Shown in pieces: positions 34,666 to 43,087 of a stretch of 47,032 bases of DNA; positions within the stretch are counted from its first letter, which is position 1, and the number at the start of each line of letters is the position of its first letter. Source of the stretch: an uncultured Clostridia bacterium (GTDB lineage Bacteria; Bacillota; Clostridia; Oscillospirales; Ruminococcaceae). The notes beneath the pieces are model-generated. The model was not told the origin of the DNA. It made no database searches and saw nothing but the letters and a program-made list of their open reading frames with translations. The stretch spans positions 1-47,032 of the forward strand of contig CALXAM010000031.1 in assembly GCA_944386285.1 (NCBI GenBank), in the 5' to 3' direction. A program made the translations under genes and the position numbers.

Positions 34666-36801
34666 TTAGAAAGTGACGTAATCGGCGTAGATATATCCGG
34701 TTGTTCCGCTTTTCAGGGTCACCTTATACCAGCCGTTTTGCTTGTTTCCTAAAACGGTAAACGAGTCGCCGCGGTTTACATAGGCGAGCACTGCCGATGA
34801 AGTGGAGGCAGAAGCGCGGATGCGCACACGGTCACCTGTGGAATATCCCGTTTTTGAGGTGGGAGCGGGTGCTGTGAATGAAACGTAATCCGCATGGATA
34901 AAGCCTTTGATGCCGTCTTTGAGTGTGACTTCGTACCAACCATTTTGCACATTGCCCGAAACAGTAAAAGAGTCACCGCGGTTTACATGGGTGAGGATTG
35001 CAGATGAAGTGGAGGCGGAAGCACGCACGCGTACGCGGTCGCCTGTGGAATACCCTGTTTTTGTAACAGGGGTAGTGGGCGCTGTGAATGAAACGTAATC
35101 CGCATGGATAAATCCTTTCGTACCATCCTTGAGTGTGACCGCGTACCAACCATTTTGTACATCGCCTGAAACAGTAAAGGAATCACCGCGGTTTACATGA
35201 GTGAGGATTGCAGATGAAGTGGAGGCGGAAGCGCGCACGCGTACGCGGTCGCCTGTGGAATATCCTGTTTTTGTGGCAGGGATAGTGGGCTGTTCTTCTG
35301 AAATCGTTATATATGCAGCACTTACATATCCGATTTGACCGTTTGCCATTTGAATTTCATAAAAGCTTCCGCTTTTTCCAATGATCGTGACGGTGTCATC
35401 TTTTTGATAATAAGCGATCGTTTCGCTGTCTGTGGTGGGGGATTTGCGCACACGTAAAGAGTTTGCCGTTACAATTCCTATGACGGGTGTCTGCGGTGTT
35501 GGTGTAATATTTGATTCTGTCAGCCACTCTGTCAGTTTTGTTCGGATTCCATCTGTAGCCTGTGTGAGTGACCAAGATCCCATTCCTTTTAGATCATACT
35601 GGTGAATCAGACGGGTTTTTTCGTAAATAGACGTTTCATCTTCAAACCAAACCGTATAAGAGCCAGGTGTGAGTCGTTTGCCGCCAATGGAAAGCAGTGT
35701 GTCACCTGCGTTGACCGTAAATTGTGCTTTCGGTGAGCGGGAAGAGGTGTCGTAGGTGATTGTGCCGTTATACTGTTGAATCAGTGTTTGAATTGTATTT
35801 AGACTTACGCCGTTTCCGTTAAACGTGCCGTCACTGCTCCAGATACGGCCATAAAACGGAACGCCAATCACCAATTTATCCGCTGTTGTATGCTCAAGTG
35901 CATATTCAATCGAGCGTTTGACAAATGAGTAGCTTGCTACCGGTTCCGCACTGCTTCCTTCCCAGCTTTCGTCATACGCCATGACCATTAGGTAGTCGGC
36001 ATATTTAGCGAGTTCCGCATAGTCATAAGAACCGTGCCATCCGGTCGTCCATCCATTTGGATTTGCGGCAACCGCAACAGAAACTTCTTTTTCAGCAGGG
36101 AGTTTCTGACGTAAAAGTCGTACAAGTTCGGTATACGCACTGCGATGCGTGTGTGTGACGTTTTCAATATCGACATTGACGCCATCTAAATTATTTGCGA
36201 TGATCGCATCAGCGATTGATTGTGCCAGTTTTTCCGGGTTTGCAAGTGCTGCTTCGCCGGACGCACGATTCCAGTGATTGCTCAGCATGGGCACAACCTT
36301 AATTCCCATCGTATGCATTGCGTCAATGAATGAAGCATTTACATTGTTTAAAACGAGTTCTCCAGATGAATTGAGATCAAAATAGGAAGGAGAAACCGTC
36401 TGAAAAGAACCAACTTGTTTGATTTGTTCGATTTGTTGGCTGACGGTTCCGCCATATAAATATGTCATGTGGAATTTTGTCTGCAAAGCGGAGAGCTGCT
36501 GCTGTGTGTTTAAAAAGCGTGGTGTAAATCCATCCGCCTGTGCTGCTGCGGCAGAAACCGCTTGCATGGAAAGCGTAGCGACCAACACACCTGCGACAAA
36601 GATTTTTACAGTCTTTATGGGAAGTCCGGCGGCTTTTTCCTGAATAGAGAGGAAAAAATTGCGGCGTGCTTTGGCATCTTTTTTGTTATAGCTTAGAAAA
36701 TCATGCGCAAATTCGGCATCTGTCTTGTCAAAATATACATGCAAGTCATAGCTGCGGCTGTTGTTTTCGATAATTTCATAACGATACATCCATTTCACCA
36801 T
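34666..36801 (-). CDS. Membrane-anchored GH18 hydrolase with four SH3b domains
   Basis: This 711-residue protein has an unusual polar, likely cytoplasmic head of about 60 residues, a hydrophobic segment at about 66-86 (IFVAGVLVATLSMQAVSAAAA) and a GH18 barrel at about 110-430. The catalytic motif is D206-GVNVDIE213, the form common in spore-lytic YaaH/SleL-like enzymes, where the middle Asp is Asn. Four SH3b cell-wall-binding modules follow from about 446 to the end, the last three nearly identical. It probably cleaves N-acetylglucosamine linkages in peptidoglycan. The start is uncertain between ATG 36801 (AAGG abuts it) and ATG 36789 (GGTG site). It has its own terminator. Confidence 0.88.
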   Translation of the reverse strand: MVKWMYRYEIIENNSRSYDLHVYFDKTDAEFAHDFLSYNKKDAKARRNFFLSIQEKAAGLPIKTVKIFVAGVLVATLSMQAVSAAAAQADGFTPRFLNTQQQLSALQTKFHMTYLYGGTVSQQIEQIKQVGSFQTVSPSYFDLNSSGELVLNNVNASFIDAMHTMGIKVVPMLSNHWNRASGEAALANPEKLAQSIADAIIANNLDGVNVDIENVTHTHRSAYTELVRLLRQKLPAEKEVSVAVAANPNGWTTGWHGSYDYAELAKYADYLMVMAYDESWEGSSAEPVASYSFVKRSIEYALEHTTADKLVIGVPFYGRIWSSDGTFNGNGVSLNTIQTLIQQYNGTITYDTSSRSPKAQFTVNAGDTLLSIGGKRLTPGSYTVWFEDETSIYEKTRLIHQYDLKGMGSWSLTQATDGIRTKLTEWLTESNITPTPQTPVIGIVTANSLRVRKSPTTDSETIAYYQKDDTVTIIGKSGSFYEIQMANGQIGYVSAAYITISEEQPTIPATKTGYSTGDRVRVRASASTSSAILTHVNRGDSFTVSGDVQNGWYAVTLKDGTKGFIHADYVSFTAPTTPVTKTGYSTGDRVRVRASASTSSAILTHVNRGDSFTVSGNVQNGWYEVTLKDGIKGFIHADYVSFTAPAPTSKTGYSTGDRVRIRASASTSSAVLAYVNRGDSFTVLGNKQNGWYKVTLKSGTTGYIYADYVTF
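34674..35290 (-). repeat. Three tandem SH3b-coding direct repeats
   Basis: Three copies with a period of 207-210 bases, beginning near 34676, 34883 and 35093 (shared ACGTAATC anchor). Each encodes GYSTGDRVRVRASASTSSA followed by HVNRGDSFTV and QNGWY. The two inner copies are almost identical at DNA level. Copy number may vary by recombination. Confidence 0.85.
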
Positions 36802-36841
36802 CCTTGCTTGTTAGTCTGTCCCAAACAGTAAAAAATAAACA

Positions 36842-36869
36842 ATCTCCTGTTTGAAAACAAACAGGAGAT
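36842..36869 (-). terminator. Terminator of the nadA-tetR unit
   Basis: ATCTCCTGTTTG (36842-36853) pairs with CAAACAGGAGAT (36858-36869) across AAAA. On the minus strand it leads to TTTATTTTTT, 25 bases after the TetR stop. Confidence 0.85.
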
Positions 36870-36894
36870 CAAACCAGCGTATTGAATTTTTATG

Positions 36895-37515
36895 TTAAAA
36901 AGAAGGAGAAGCAGGTGCTCGCAAAAAACGAATGCCGTTTCGGAACATCTGATCTGCCATGTATGCCATTTCTTCCGGTGTTTGATGCATACCGGTTTCA
37001 ATCCAGTGTTCAAATAAACCGATACAGCCGGTCACAACGAACACAGAAAAATATTCCGGAACATATGAAATCGGATGATTCGGAAATAGTTTTCCCCAAT
37101 CGTTTACACACTTTTCAAGCAGTTTGTTTCGAAGCAAGCTGATAAATTCAGCATCACCATGGATTCCTAAAAATGCCTTGCAGATATTTGCGTGACGCTC
37201 TAAGAAACGAAAGAGGTCACAGAGCATAGACAGCGGACGTTCACCGCTCGTCTCTGTATGGTGTATGTTGAGTACAGCGGCAAAATCACTGAGAATTTCT
37301 TCGCGAATCTGCCGGATCATATCATCAATATCTTTATAATGAATATAAAATGTGGCACGGTTAATGTTTGCACGTGCAGTCAGCTCTCTTACAGTAATCG
37401 AATTGATGTTTTTTTCAAGCATCAGAGAAGCAAGACTTTCGCAGAGTGCAGCTTTTGTTCGTTTGACTCGTGCATTTTGGGAACGAGTAGGTTTATTCTG
37501 ATGTAACGGTTCCAT
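36895..37515 (-). CDS. TetR-family transcriptional regulator
   Basis: This 206-residue regulator has an N-terminal helix-turn-helix (RTKAALCESLASLMLEKNINSITVRELTARANINRATFYIHYKDIDDMI) that fits TetR closely, including the ATFYIHYKD recognition helix. The ligand-binding half shows the C-terminal pattern of the TetR_C group (FLRAPAS end). It starts 8 bases after the nadA stop codon and is therefore probably co-transcribed. Whether it regulates nadA is unclear; NAD genes in Firmicutes are usually controlled by NiaR or NrtR instead. Confidence 0.88.
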   Translation of the reverse strand: MEPLHQNKPTRSQNARVKRTKAALCESLASLMLEKNINSITVRELTARANINRATFYIHYKDIDDMIRQIREEILSDFAAVLNIHHTETSGERPLSMLCDLFRFLERHANICKAFLGIHGDAEFISLLRNKLLEKCVNDWGKLFPNHPISYVPEYFSVFVVTGCIGLFEHWIETGMHQTPEEMAYMADQMFRNGIRFLRAPASPSF

Positions 37516-37523
37516 AATCCTCC

Positions 37524-38435
37524 TTATCCGCCGAGTCGAATCATTTCGTCAATCGGCTTCTTTGCGCGAATGCGCAGTGATTCATCTAATGTAATGACTT
37601 TTCCGCCATCGCCCTTTAACGCATGGTAGACATCACCGAGGTTTGTAATGCGCATGTCAGGACAAAACAGTTTTTTAGACAGTGCGTAGAAATGACGTTT
37701 TGGATATGTAATGGAGAGAAAATCTGCAACGCTTTTTTCTGTTCCGATAATGCAGTCATCTGAATGACTGTGTGCAAAACGAAGAATATCTGCGGTTGAG
37801 CCGGCAACATCCGCATGCCGAATGACTTCTGGCGGCAATTCCGGGTGCATCAGTATTTTGGCGTTCGGATGTGCAGCTTTTGCCGCGAGCACTTCTTCTT
37901 CGGTGACGGCATCATGCACAGGACAGCAGCCTTCCCAGACTTCAATATGTTTGTGGGGAAGGGATTTTTGTACAAACCGGCCGAGATTCTTATCCGGAAT
38001 AAACAAGATATTTTCCTGTTCGAGCGCATTTACGATTTTAACGGCACTTGAAGAAGTAACACATACATCACTCACTGCTTTTAACTGCGTGGATGTGTTG
38101 ATATAGGCAACGACAGCATAATCCGGATGCGACTGCTTAAATGCTGCAACACGCGCAGGATCGATCTGATCGGCCATTGCACAGGTTGCATTTGCGACCG
38201 GAAGAATCACGTTCTTTTCAGGACACAGCATTTTAAGTGTTTCTGCCATAAACAGTACGCCGCAGAGAATAATGGTGTCACAATCGTATTCATGCGCTTT
38301 GGCGCTTAAAGCGAATGAGTCGCCTGTTAAGTCGGCGATTTCCAAAATATCCGGTGACTGATAGCTGTGTGCAAAGATTTTTGCATTTTTTTCTTTTTTT
38401 AAAGTAAGAATCTGTTGTTGCAAATCGCTTAACAT
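37524..38435 (-). CDS. nadA: Quinolinate synthase
   Basis: This 303-residue 4Fe-4S enzyme condenses iminoaspartate with dihydroxyacetone phosphate to quinolinate for NAD synthesis. It has the NadA triplicated fold. Three cluster cysteines are expected at Cys58 (LCGVLFMAET), Cys170 or Cys171 (VWEGCCPVHD) and Cys258 (KLFCPDMRIT). The substrate motifs YINTSTQLKAVSDVCVTSSSA and MHPELPPEV are also present. The start is ATG 38435 after AAGGAGT; the 22 codons upstream lack homology. Neither nadB nor nadC lies beside it, unlike the usual nadABC operon. It is followed by a TetR gene. Confidence 0.94.
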   Translation of the reverse strand: MLSDLQQQILTLKKEKNAKIFAHSYQSPDILEIADLTGDSFALSAKAHEYDCDTIILCGVLFMAETLKMLCPEKNVILPVANATCAMADQIDPARVAAFKQSHPDYAVVAYINTSTQLKAVSDVCVTSSSAVKIVNALEQENILFIPDKNLGRFVQKSLPHKHIEVWEGCCPVHDAVTEEEVLAAKAAHPNAKILMHPELPPEVIRHADVAGSTADILRFAHSHSDDCIIGTEKSVADFLSITYPKRHFYALSKKLFCPDMRITNLGDVYHALKGDGGKVITLDESLRIRAKKPIDEMIRLGG

Positions 38436-38496
38436 AAAAGAGCACTCCTTGCTTTTTGGAAACATAGATACAAAGATACAGATGACGTCAAAAACC

Positions 38497-38507
38497 GACA
38501 CAATGTC
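38497..38507 (-). promoter_or_regulatory. Possible operator upstream of nadA
   Basis: A GACA-CAA-TGTC inverted repeat lies about 10 bases downstream of the nadA start site, where a repressor would block transcription. NAD-responsive repressors such as NiaR use related inverted repeats, but this short site cannot be assigned. Confidence 0.4.
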
Positions 38508-38519
38508 TTATTTAGGTCT

Positions 38520-38548
38520 ATGATACACAGAAAATGAGGACTTGTCAA
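38520..38548 (-). promoter_or_regulatory. Promoter of nadA
   Basis: On the minus strand TTGACA (38548-38543), 17 bases, TATCAT (38525-38520). It is divergent from the prfB promoter. Confidence 0.78.
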
Positions 38549-38561
38549 GGCGTGAAAAGCC

Positions 38562-38590
38562 TTTACAATAGGCGTGTATTCTATTATAAT
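38562..38590 (+). promoter_or_regulatory. Promoter of prfB
   Basis: TTTACA (38562-38567), 17 bases, TATAAT (38585-38590), about 75 bases before the RF2 start. Confidence 0.78.
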
Positions 38591-38667
38591 ATAAAGGTAT
38601 GTGAGTATATTAAGAAGAAAACAGCAGAAACGATTTATTGCGATTGATCACAGAAGGGTGGATTTTC

Positions 38668-39780
38668 TTGTTATTTTATGATGAAACAAAAGTCGAGCTT
38701 GCAAATCTTGCACCACAGCTTGATGAATTAAAGAGTGCACTTGGAATCGACAAAAAGAAACTTGAAATCGAAGAATTGGAAGGCCGTGCGGCACAACCGG
38801 ATTTTTGGGACAATATGGAAGAATCGCAAAAAGTCCTTCGTCATACAAGTCAGCTCAAGAGTGCAGTGGAATCGTATGAAAAGCTCTGCACACAGTATGA
38901 AGATCTTGTAACGCTTGTGGAAATGGCGATTGAAGAAGATGACGACAGCGTAGAGGAAGAACTGCGGACGGAATTTGATTCGTTTAAAGAAACGCTTGAA
39001 ACGATGAAACTTCGCACACTTCTGACGGATGAATATGATGCCAATAACGCCATTTTGACATTCCATGCCGGTGCGGGCGGCACAGAGGCACAGGACTGGG
39101 TCAGCATGCTGTTCCGGATGTATCAGCGCTGGGCGGAGCGAAAAGGCTTTAACGTGAAAACGCTTGACTATCTTGCAGGAGATGAGGCTGGCATTAAGAG
39201 CGTGAGCTTCATTGTCGAAGGGGAAAATGCTTACGGATTCTTAAAGAGTGAGAACGGTGTACATCGTTTGGTTCGCGTTTCTCCGTTCGATTCCTCCGGA
39301 CGCCGTCATACATCGTTTGCATCGCTTGAGGTTATGCCGGAAATTGACGACAGCATTGAAGTCAATATCCGTCCGGAAGACTTGCAGGTCGATACGTATC
39401 GTTCCGGCGGCGCAGGCGGTCAGAACGTCAACAAGGTATCGTCTGCCGTACGAATTACACATATTCCGACCGGCATTGTATGTGCCTGCCAGACAGAGCG
39501 CAGCCAGCTTCAGAATAAAGCAAATGCAATGAAAATGCTCAAATCAAAATTGATTCAGATCAAGGAACGTGAGCATCTCGAAAAAATTGAAGATATTAAG
39601 GGTGTACAGAAAGAAATTGCATGGGGCAGCCAGATTCGTTCCTACGTATTCATGCCGTATACTCTTGCAAAAGACCATCGTACCGGCTTTGAAAACGGAA
39701 ATATTCAGGCGGTGATGGACGGCGATATCGACGGCTTCATCAATGCGTATTTGAAAGCAAAGAGCCGCGGCGAGCTGTAA
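38668..39780 (+). CDS. prfB: Peptide chain release factor 2
   Basis: This 370-residue factor recognises UGA and UAA stop codons. It has an N-terminal coiled-coil domain, the tripeptide anticodon SPF in VSPFDSSGRRHTSFAS, and the GGQ peptidyl-hydrolysis motif at 250-252 (RSGGAGGQNVNK). TTG 38668 is chosen as start because AAGGGTGG ends seven bases before it; the earlier in-frame TTG lacks a site. The gene is read in one frame: where most prfB genes have CTT-TGA-C for the +1 frameshift, this one reads CTT-GGA-ATC. Autoregulation by frameshifting is therefore absent. Confidence 0.93.
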   Translation: MLFYDETKVELANLAPQLDELKSALGIDKKKLEIEELEGRAAQPDFWDNMEESQKVLRHTSQLKSAVESYEKLCTQYEDLVTLVEMAIEEDDDSVEEELRTEFDSFKETLETMKLRTLLTDEYDANNAILTFHAGAGGTEAQDWVSMLFRMYQRWAERKGFNVKTLDYLAGDEAGIKSVSFIVEGENAYGFLKSENGVHRLVRVSPFDSSGRRHTSFASLEVMPEIDDSIEVNIRPEDLQVDTYRSGGAGGQNVNKVSSAVRITHIPTGIVCACQTERSQLQNKANAMKMLKSKLIQIKEREHLEKIEDIKGVQKEIAWGSQIRSYVFMPYTLAKDHRTGFENGNIQAVMDGDIDGFINAYLKAKSRGEL

Positions 39781-39799
39781 CATCTGTAACATAATATTT

Positions 39800-39846
39800 T
39801 ATTCACCCATATACTGTCACTGAGAGGTGATTGATATGGGTGAATA
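39800..39846 (+). promoter_or_regulatory. Long inverted repeat over the start codon of the next gene
   Basis: Thirteen bases ending ATTCACCCATAT (39800-39812) are exactly complementary to ATATGGGTGAAT and the next base (39834-39846). The second arm contains the ATG (39836-39838) of the small membrane protein; the 21-base loop carries its GAGAGGTGA site. There is no U tract, so it looks like a translational switch rather than a terminator. Confidence 0.7.
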
Positions 39847-40129
39847 TCTTACAATGGCCTTTTTAATTGTAACAAGCCTGCTTGGCATCATTCTTTTGGC
39901 AAGACTTTGCCTCATGCGGATTTGCGGCGGTGCATGTGCAAACGGTGTGCATGTGCTTCCTGTTTCGGGTGAAGTGGAGTGTGTGGAATGGATGCTTCGC
40001 CGGCTGTTGTATCGGGGAGCCAAACGAATCATTGTGCTTGATCTTGGCTGTGCGGCACAGACACGTGAAGTGCTCAGCCGGTTTTGTACCGATCATGGTG
40101 CTGTGACGTTGATTCGTGCGGATACATAA
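39836..40129 (+). CDS. Small membrane protein of unknown function
   Basis: This 97-residue protein has one N-terminal transmembrane helix (YLTMAFLIVTSLLGIILLARL) followed by a cytoplasmic domain of about 70 residues. The domain contains GVHVLPVSGEVECVEWMLRRLLYRGAKRIIVLDLGCAAQTREVLSRFCTDHGAVTLI, a compact alpha/beta-looking stretch with four cysteines overall. I do not recognise a family. It follows prfB and sits 14 bases before recD2. Its start codon lies in a 13-bp inverted repeat, so its translation is probably regulated. The ATG at 39836 is chosen over a GTG inside the ribosome-binding site. Confidence 0.75.
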   Translation: MGEYLTMAFLIVTSLLGIILLARLCLMRICGGACANGVHVLPVSGEVECVEWMLRRLLYRGAKRIIVLDLGCAAQTREVLSRFCTDHGAVTLIRADT

Positions 40130-40143
40130 AAGAAAGGAGCGCT

Positions 40144-42354
40144 ATGGGCACACAGGAATATGTGAAAATCTCCGGCTGTGTGGAGGAGATTATCTATAAA
40201 AACGAAGATACCGGCTTTTGTGTGCTTGATATAAGCGTTGATAACGAACTGATTTGTGCTGTTGGGACAATGGTTTCTGTGGAGCCGGGTGAGGAGTTGG
40301 AACTCACCGGATATTTTGACACACATCCGGTACATGGCGAACAGTTTAAAGTACAGATGGTGGAACGGCGCCTCCCTGCAACTTCGAGTGCGATTCGCCG
40401 TTATTTATCAAGTGGCGTAGTAAAAGGAATCGGACCTGCGACAGCGCGGAATATCGTCAACTGCTTCGGGGATGATACGCTTAAAATTATCGAAGAATCC
40501 CCGATGCGTTTAGCAGAGGTTCCGGGAATCAGTGCGGCAAAAGCGCAGAAACTCGCAGGTGCATTTGCGCAGGTATTCGGTGTGCGAACGTTGATGATGT
40601 TTCTTTCAAAATATCAGATCACACCGATGCAAAGCGTTGCGATTTATAAAGAGTGGGGCACCGGTGCGATGGATTTGATCAAACAAAATCCGTATATCTT
40701 GTCGCGGGCGTCGTTTGGCATTTCGTTTGCCACGGCGGATGCAATGGCATTGGCATTTCATTTGCCGCCCGAGAACGAGGACCGCATTTTGGCAGGCATT
40801 CAGTTTGTGTTAAAGCATAATACTGCCAATGGACATACGGGCCTTCCGCAGCGTTTGCTGCTGCCGACTGCCGCACGGATGCTGGCGCTTTCTGAATCGG
40901 TTGTTGAGGATACACTCGTGCGTGCTGTCGAATCGGGAGAGCTATATCGGATGGAGGATGCGCCTGATCTTATTTTTTTACCGGAATACTATATGGCGCA
41001 GCAGAATATTGTTTCAAGACTGTCACTGATGCTTTCGGTTTACCGGGAGCCGCAGCCGCAGATTGAGGATGCGATTTCGCTGATTGAGGAAGAAAAAGGA
41101 ATTTGCTATGAATCCCTTCAGCGCAAAGCGATTGCACAAGCGGCACAGCAGCCGGTATTTATTTTGACAGGCGGTCCCGGAACAGGAAAAACAACGACGG
41201 TCAACGGCATGATTGAACTGTTTGAACAACAGGGAAAAACAGTGCTTCTGACGGCACCCACCGGACGCGCGGCAAAGCGAATGACGGAGGTGACCGGCAG
41301 GGAAGCAAAAACGATTCACCGGCTGCTTGAGGTAGAACCGGGATATGCGCAGACCGGCAAGCTCATCTTTTCTCATAATGAACAGAATCCTTTATATGGG
41401 GATGTTGTCATTGTGGACGAAGTGTCTATGGTAGACACATTATTGTTTGACGCGCTTCTGCGCGGAATGAAGCCGACGGCAAAGCTTGTGCTGGTGGGAG
41501 ATTTCCACCAGCTTCCAAGCGTGGGGGCGGGAAACGTGCTGCGGGATTTGATTGAAAGTGACTGTGTACCGACGGTCAGTCTGACACAAATTTTCCGTCA
41601 GGCTGCAAAAAGTTTGATTGTTACAAATGCCCATGCGATTGTAAACGGACAGATGCCGGAGCTTTCGAAAAAGGACAATGATTTTTTCTTTTTGCCGCAA
41701 TCGGATACCAAACAGGCGGCACAGCTGATTGCTGATCTGTGTGCGACACGATTGCCGCATACATACGGTTTTTCTCCTACAGAGGATATTCAGGTGCTCT
41801 GTCCGCAGCGGAAAGGCGATCTTGGTGTGATTGTGCTCAATCAGTATTTGCAGGAGCGGCTAAATCCTGCCGCAGATACAAAAACGCAGTGGAAAAGCCC
41901 TACCTATTTGTTCCGCGAGCAGGATAAAGTCATGCAGATCCGGAACAATTATGATATTCCGTGGAAACGCGGAGAAGAATCCGGTGCCGGGATTTTTAAC
42001 GGCGATATTGGGATTATTCGTATGATTGATCGTGGCTCCAGGACGATGGCTGTCGATTTCGATTCAAAAATTGCCTACTATAGCTTTGATATGTCTAAGG
42101 AACTTGAATTAGCTTATGCCGTTACGGTACATAAAAGTCAGGGCAGTGAGTTTGATGCGATCATTGTTCCGGTAATGGGCGGATACGATAAGCTCTATTT
42201 TCGTAATCTGCTCTATACGGCGGTGACACGTGCGAAAAAGATTCTGATTTTGGTCGGACAGCGCAGCCGTATTTCATTTATGGTACAAAACGACAAAAAA
42301 ATGCGCCGCTATACCGGACTTTCAAAAATGCTCAAAGAGCGGGTGATTTCATGA
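40144..42354 (+). CDS. recD2: RecD2 superfamily 1B DNA helicase
   Basis: This 736-residue 5'-3' helicase of the RecD-like family is found outside RecBCD in Firmicutes. The N-terminal OB-like and helix-hairpin-helix regions include VVKGIGPATARNIV and VPGISAAKAQKLAGAF. The motor has Walker A GGPGTGKT (343-350), Walker B VIVDEVSMVD, motif III VLVGDFHQLPSVGAG and the C-terminal YAVTVHKSQGSEF and LYTAVTRAKK motifs. The ATG follows AAAGGAGC; the frame extends upstream without homology. It probably aids DNA repair and replication-fork maintenance. Its end overlaps comF by four bases (ATGA). Confidence 0.95.
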   Translation: MGTQEYVKISGCVEEIIYKNEDTGFCVLDISVDNELICAVGTMVSVEPGEELELTGYFDTHPVHGEQFKVQMVERRLPATSSAIRRYLSSGVVKGIGPATARNIVNCFGDDTLKIIEESPMRLAEVPGISAAKAQKLAGAFAQVFGVRTLMMFLSKYQITPMQSVAIYKEWGTGAMDLIKQNPYILSRASFGISFATADAMALAFHLPPENEDRILAGIQFVLKHNTANGHTGLPQRLLLPTAARMLALSESVVEDTLVRAVESGELYRMEDAPDLIFLPEYYMAQQNIVSRLSLMLSVYREPQPQIEDAISLIEEEKGICYESLQRKAIAQAAQQPVFILTGGPGTGKTTTVNGMIELFEQQGKTVLLTAPTGRAAKRMTEVTGREAKTIHRLLEVEPGYAQTGKLIFSHNEQNPLYGDVVIVDEVSMVDTLLFDALLRGMKPTAKLVLVGDFHQLPSVGAGNVLRDLIESDCVPTVSLTQIFRQAAKSLIVTNAHAIVNGQMPELSKKDNDFFFLPQSDTKQAAQLIADLCATRLPHTYGFSPTEDIQVLCPQRKGDLGVIVLNQYLQERLNPAADTKTQWKSPTYLFREQDKVMQIRNNYDIPWKRGEESGAGIFNGDIGIIRMIDRGSRTMAVDFDSKIAYYSFDMSKELELAYAVTVHKSQGSEFDAIIVPVMGGYDKLYFRNLLYTAVTRAKKILILVGQRSRISFMVQNDKKMRRYTGLSKMLKERVIS

Positions 42355-43055
42355 AACGTCGGTGTAAAAAGGCGGAATATTTCTGGCACATCTTTTTTCC
42401 GAATCGATGTTTGTTTTGTGAACGGCCGATTGCCGCAGATGAGGTGTTTTGTCCTCAGTGCGAGAAAGAACAGCCGCTTCTTCCGCCTACATGCAATGCG
42501 TGTGGTAATTTGATCGGACAATGCGTGTGCAGTGTTCCGGTGTTTTCTGTATTTCGTTACGAAGAGGGCGTGAAAAGAGCGATTCGTGCCATGAAGTTTA
42601 CGGGTGATCGTGTTGTGGCTCAAAAACTTGCGCAGTTGATGGCGGACAAGCTTGTTGCATTATCAGAAGACACATTGTCGTTTGATTGTGTTGTTCCGGT
42701 TCCGATGCATAAAAAAGATCGGAAAGAACGTGGATTTTCGCAGTCTGAATGGTTGGCGGAAGCACTGTCGGAACAAATTTCTGCGGTGTGCTTAAACGAC
42801 GCTATTCAAAAGACACGGTGGACGAAGAAACAGCTTACCCTTACCGCACAAGAACGAAAGCGAAATCTGATCGATGCGTTTGCGGTGAATCAGCCGGAAC
42901 AAATCGTAGGAAAGTCTGTTTTACTTGTGGATGACGTGTATACAACCGGTACGACGGTGATGGAAAATGCACATGTGCTTTTAAATGCCGGCGCGCGTGC
43001 TGTGACTGTTTGTACTGCGGCGAAAACAACGTTTACAGAAGTTGAATTGTTGTGA
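42351..43055 (+). CDS. comF: ComF-family phosphoribosyltransferase-like protein
   Basis: This 234-residue protein has an N-terminal zinc-finger-like cysteine set (CLFCERPI, FCPQCEKE, CNACGNLIGQCVC) and a PRTase domain ending with the PRPP-type motif VLLVDDVYTTGTTVMENAHVL. ComF is needed for DNA uptake in naturally competent bacteria, where it links to PriA; its PRTase activity is unproven. The ATGA overlap with recD2 ties it to a DNA-processing operon. It is the only competence-related gene seen in the window. Confidence 0.92.
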   Translation: MKRRCKKAEYFWHIFFPNRCLFCERPIAADEVFCPQCEKEQPLLPPTCNACGNLIGQCVCSVPVFSVFRYEEGVKRAIRAMKFTGDRVVAQKLAQLMADKLVALSEDTLSFDCVVPVPMHKKDRKERGFSQSEWLAEALSEQISAVCLNDAIQKTRWTKKQLTLTAQERKRNLIDAFAVNQPEQIVGKSVLLVDDVYTTGTTVMENAHVLLNAGARAVTVCTAAKTTFTEVELL

Positions 43056-43087
43056 TATACTGAAAAGAAAAAAGGTGGTGAGCTCCG

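Noticed and set aside
34674..35290. Direct repeats interpreted as CRISPR or a mobile element
   Set aside because: The 207-210 base period keeps the reading frame and encodes SH3b domains. There are no spacers and no transposase.
38638..38667. Earlier TTG start for prfB
   Set aside because: No ribosome-binding site lies before it, whereas AAGGGTGG is well spaced before TTG 38668.
40084..40143. Upstream extension of recD2 overlapping the small membrane protein gene
   Set aside because: Rich in cysteine and aromatic codons unlike RecD2. ATG 40144 has AAAGGAGC directly upstream and begins the conserved OB-like domain.
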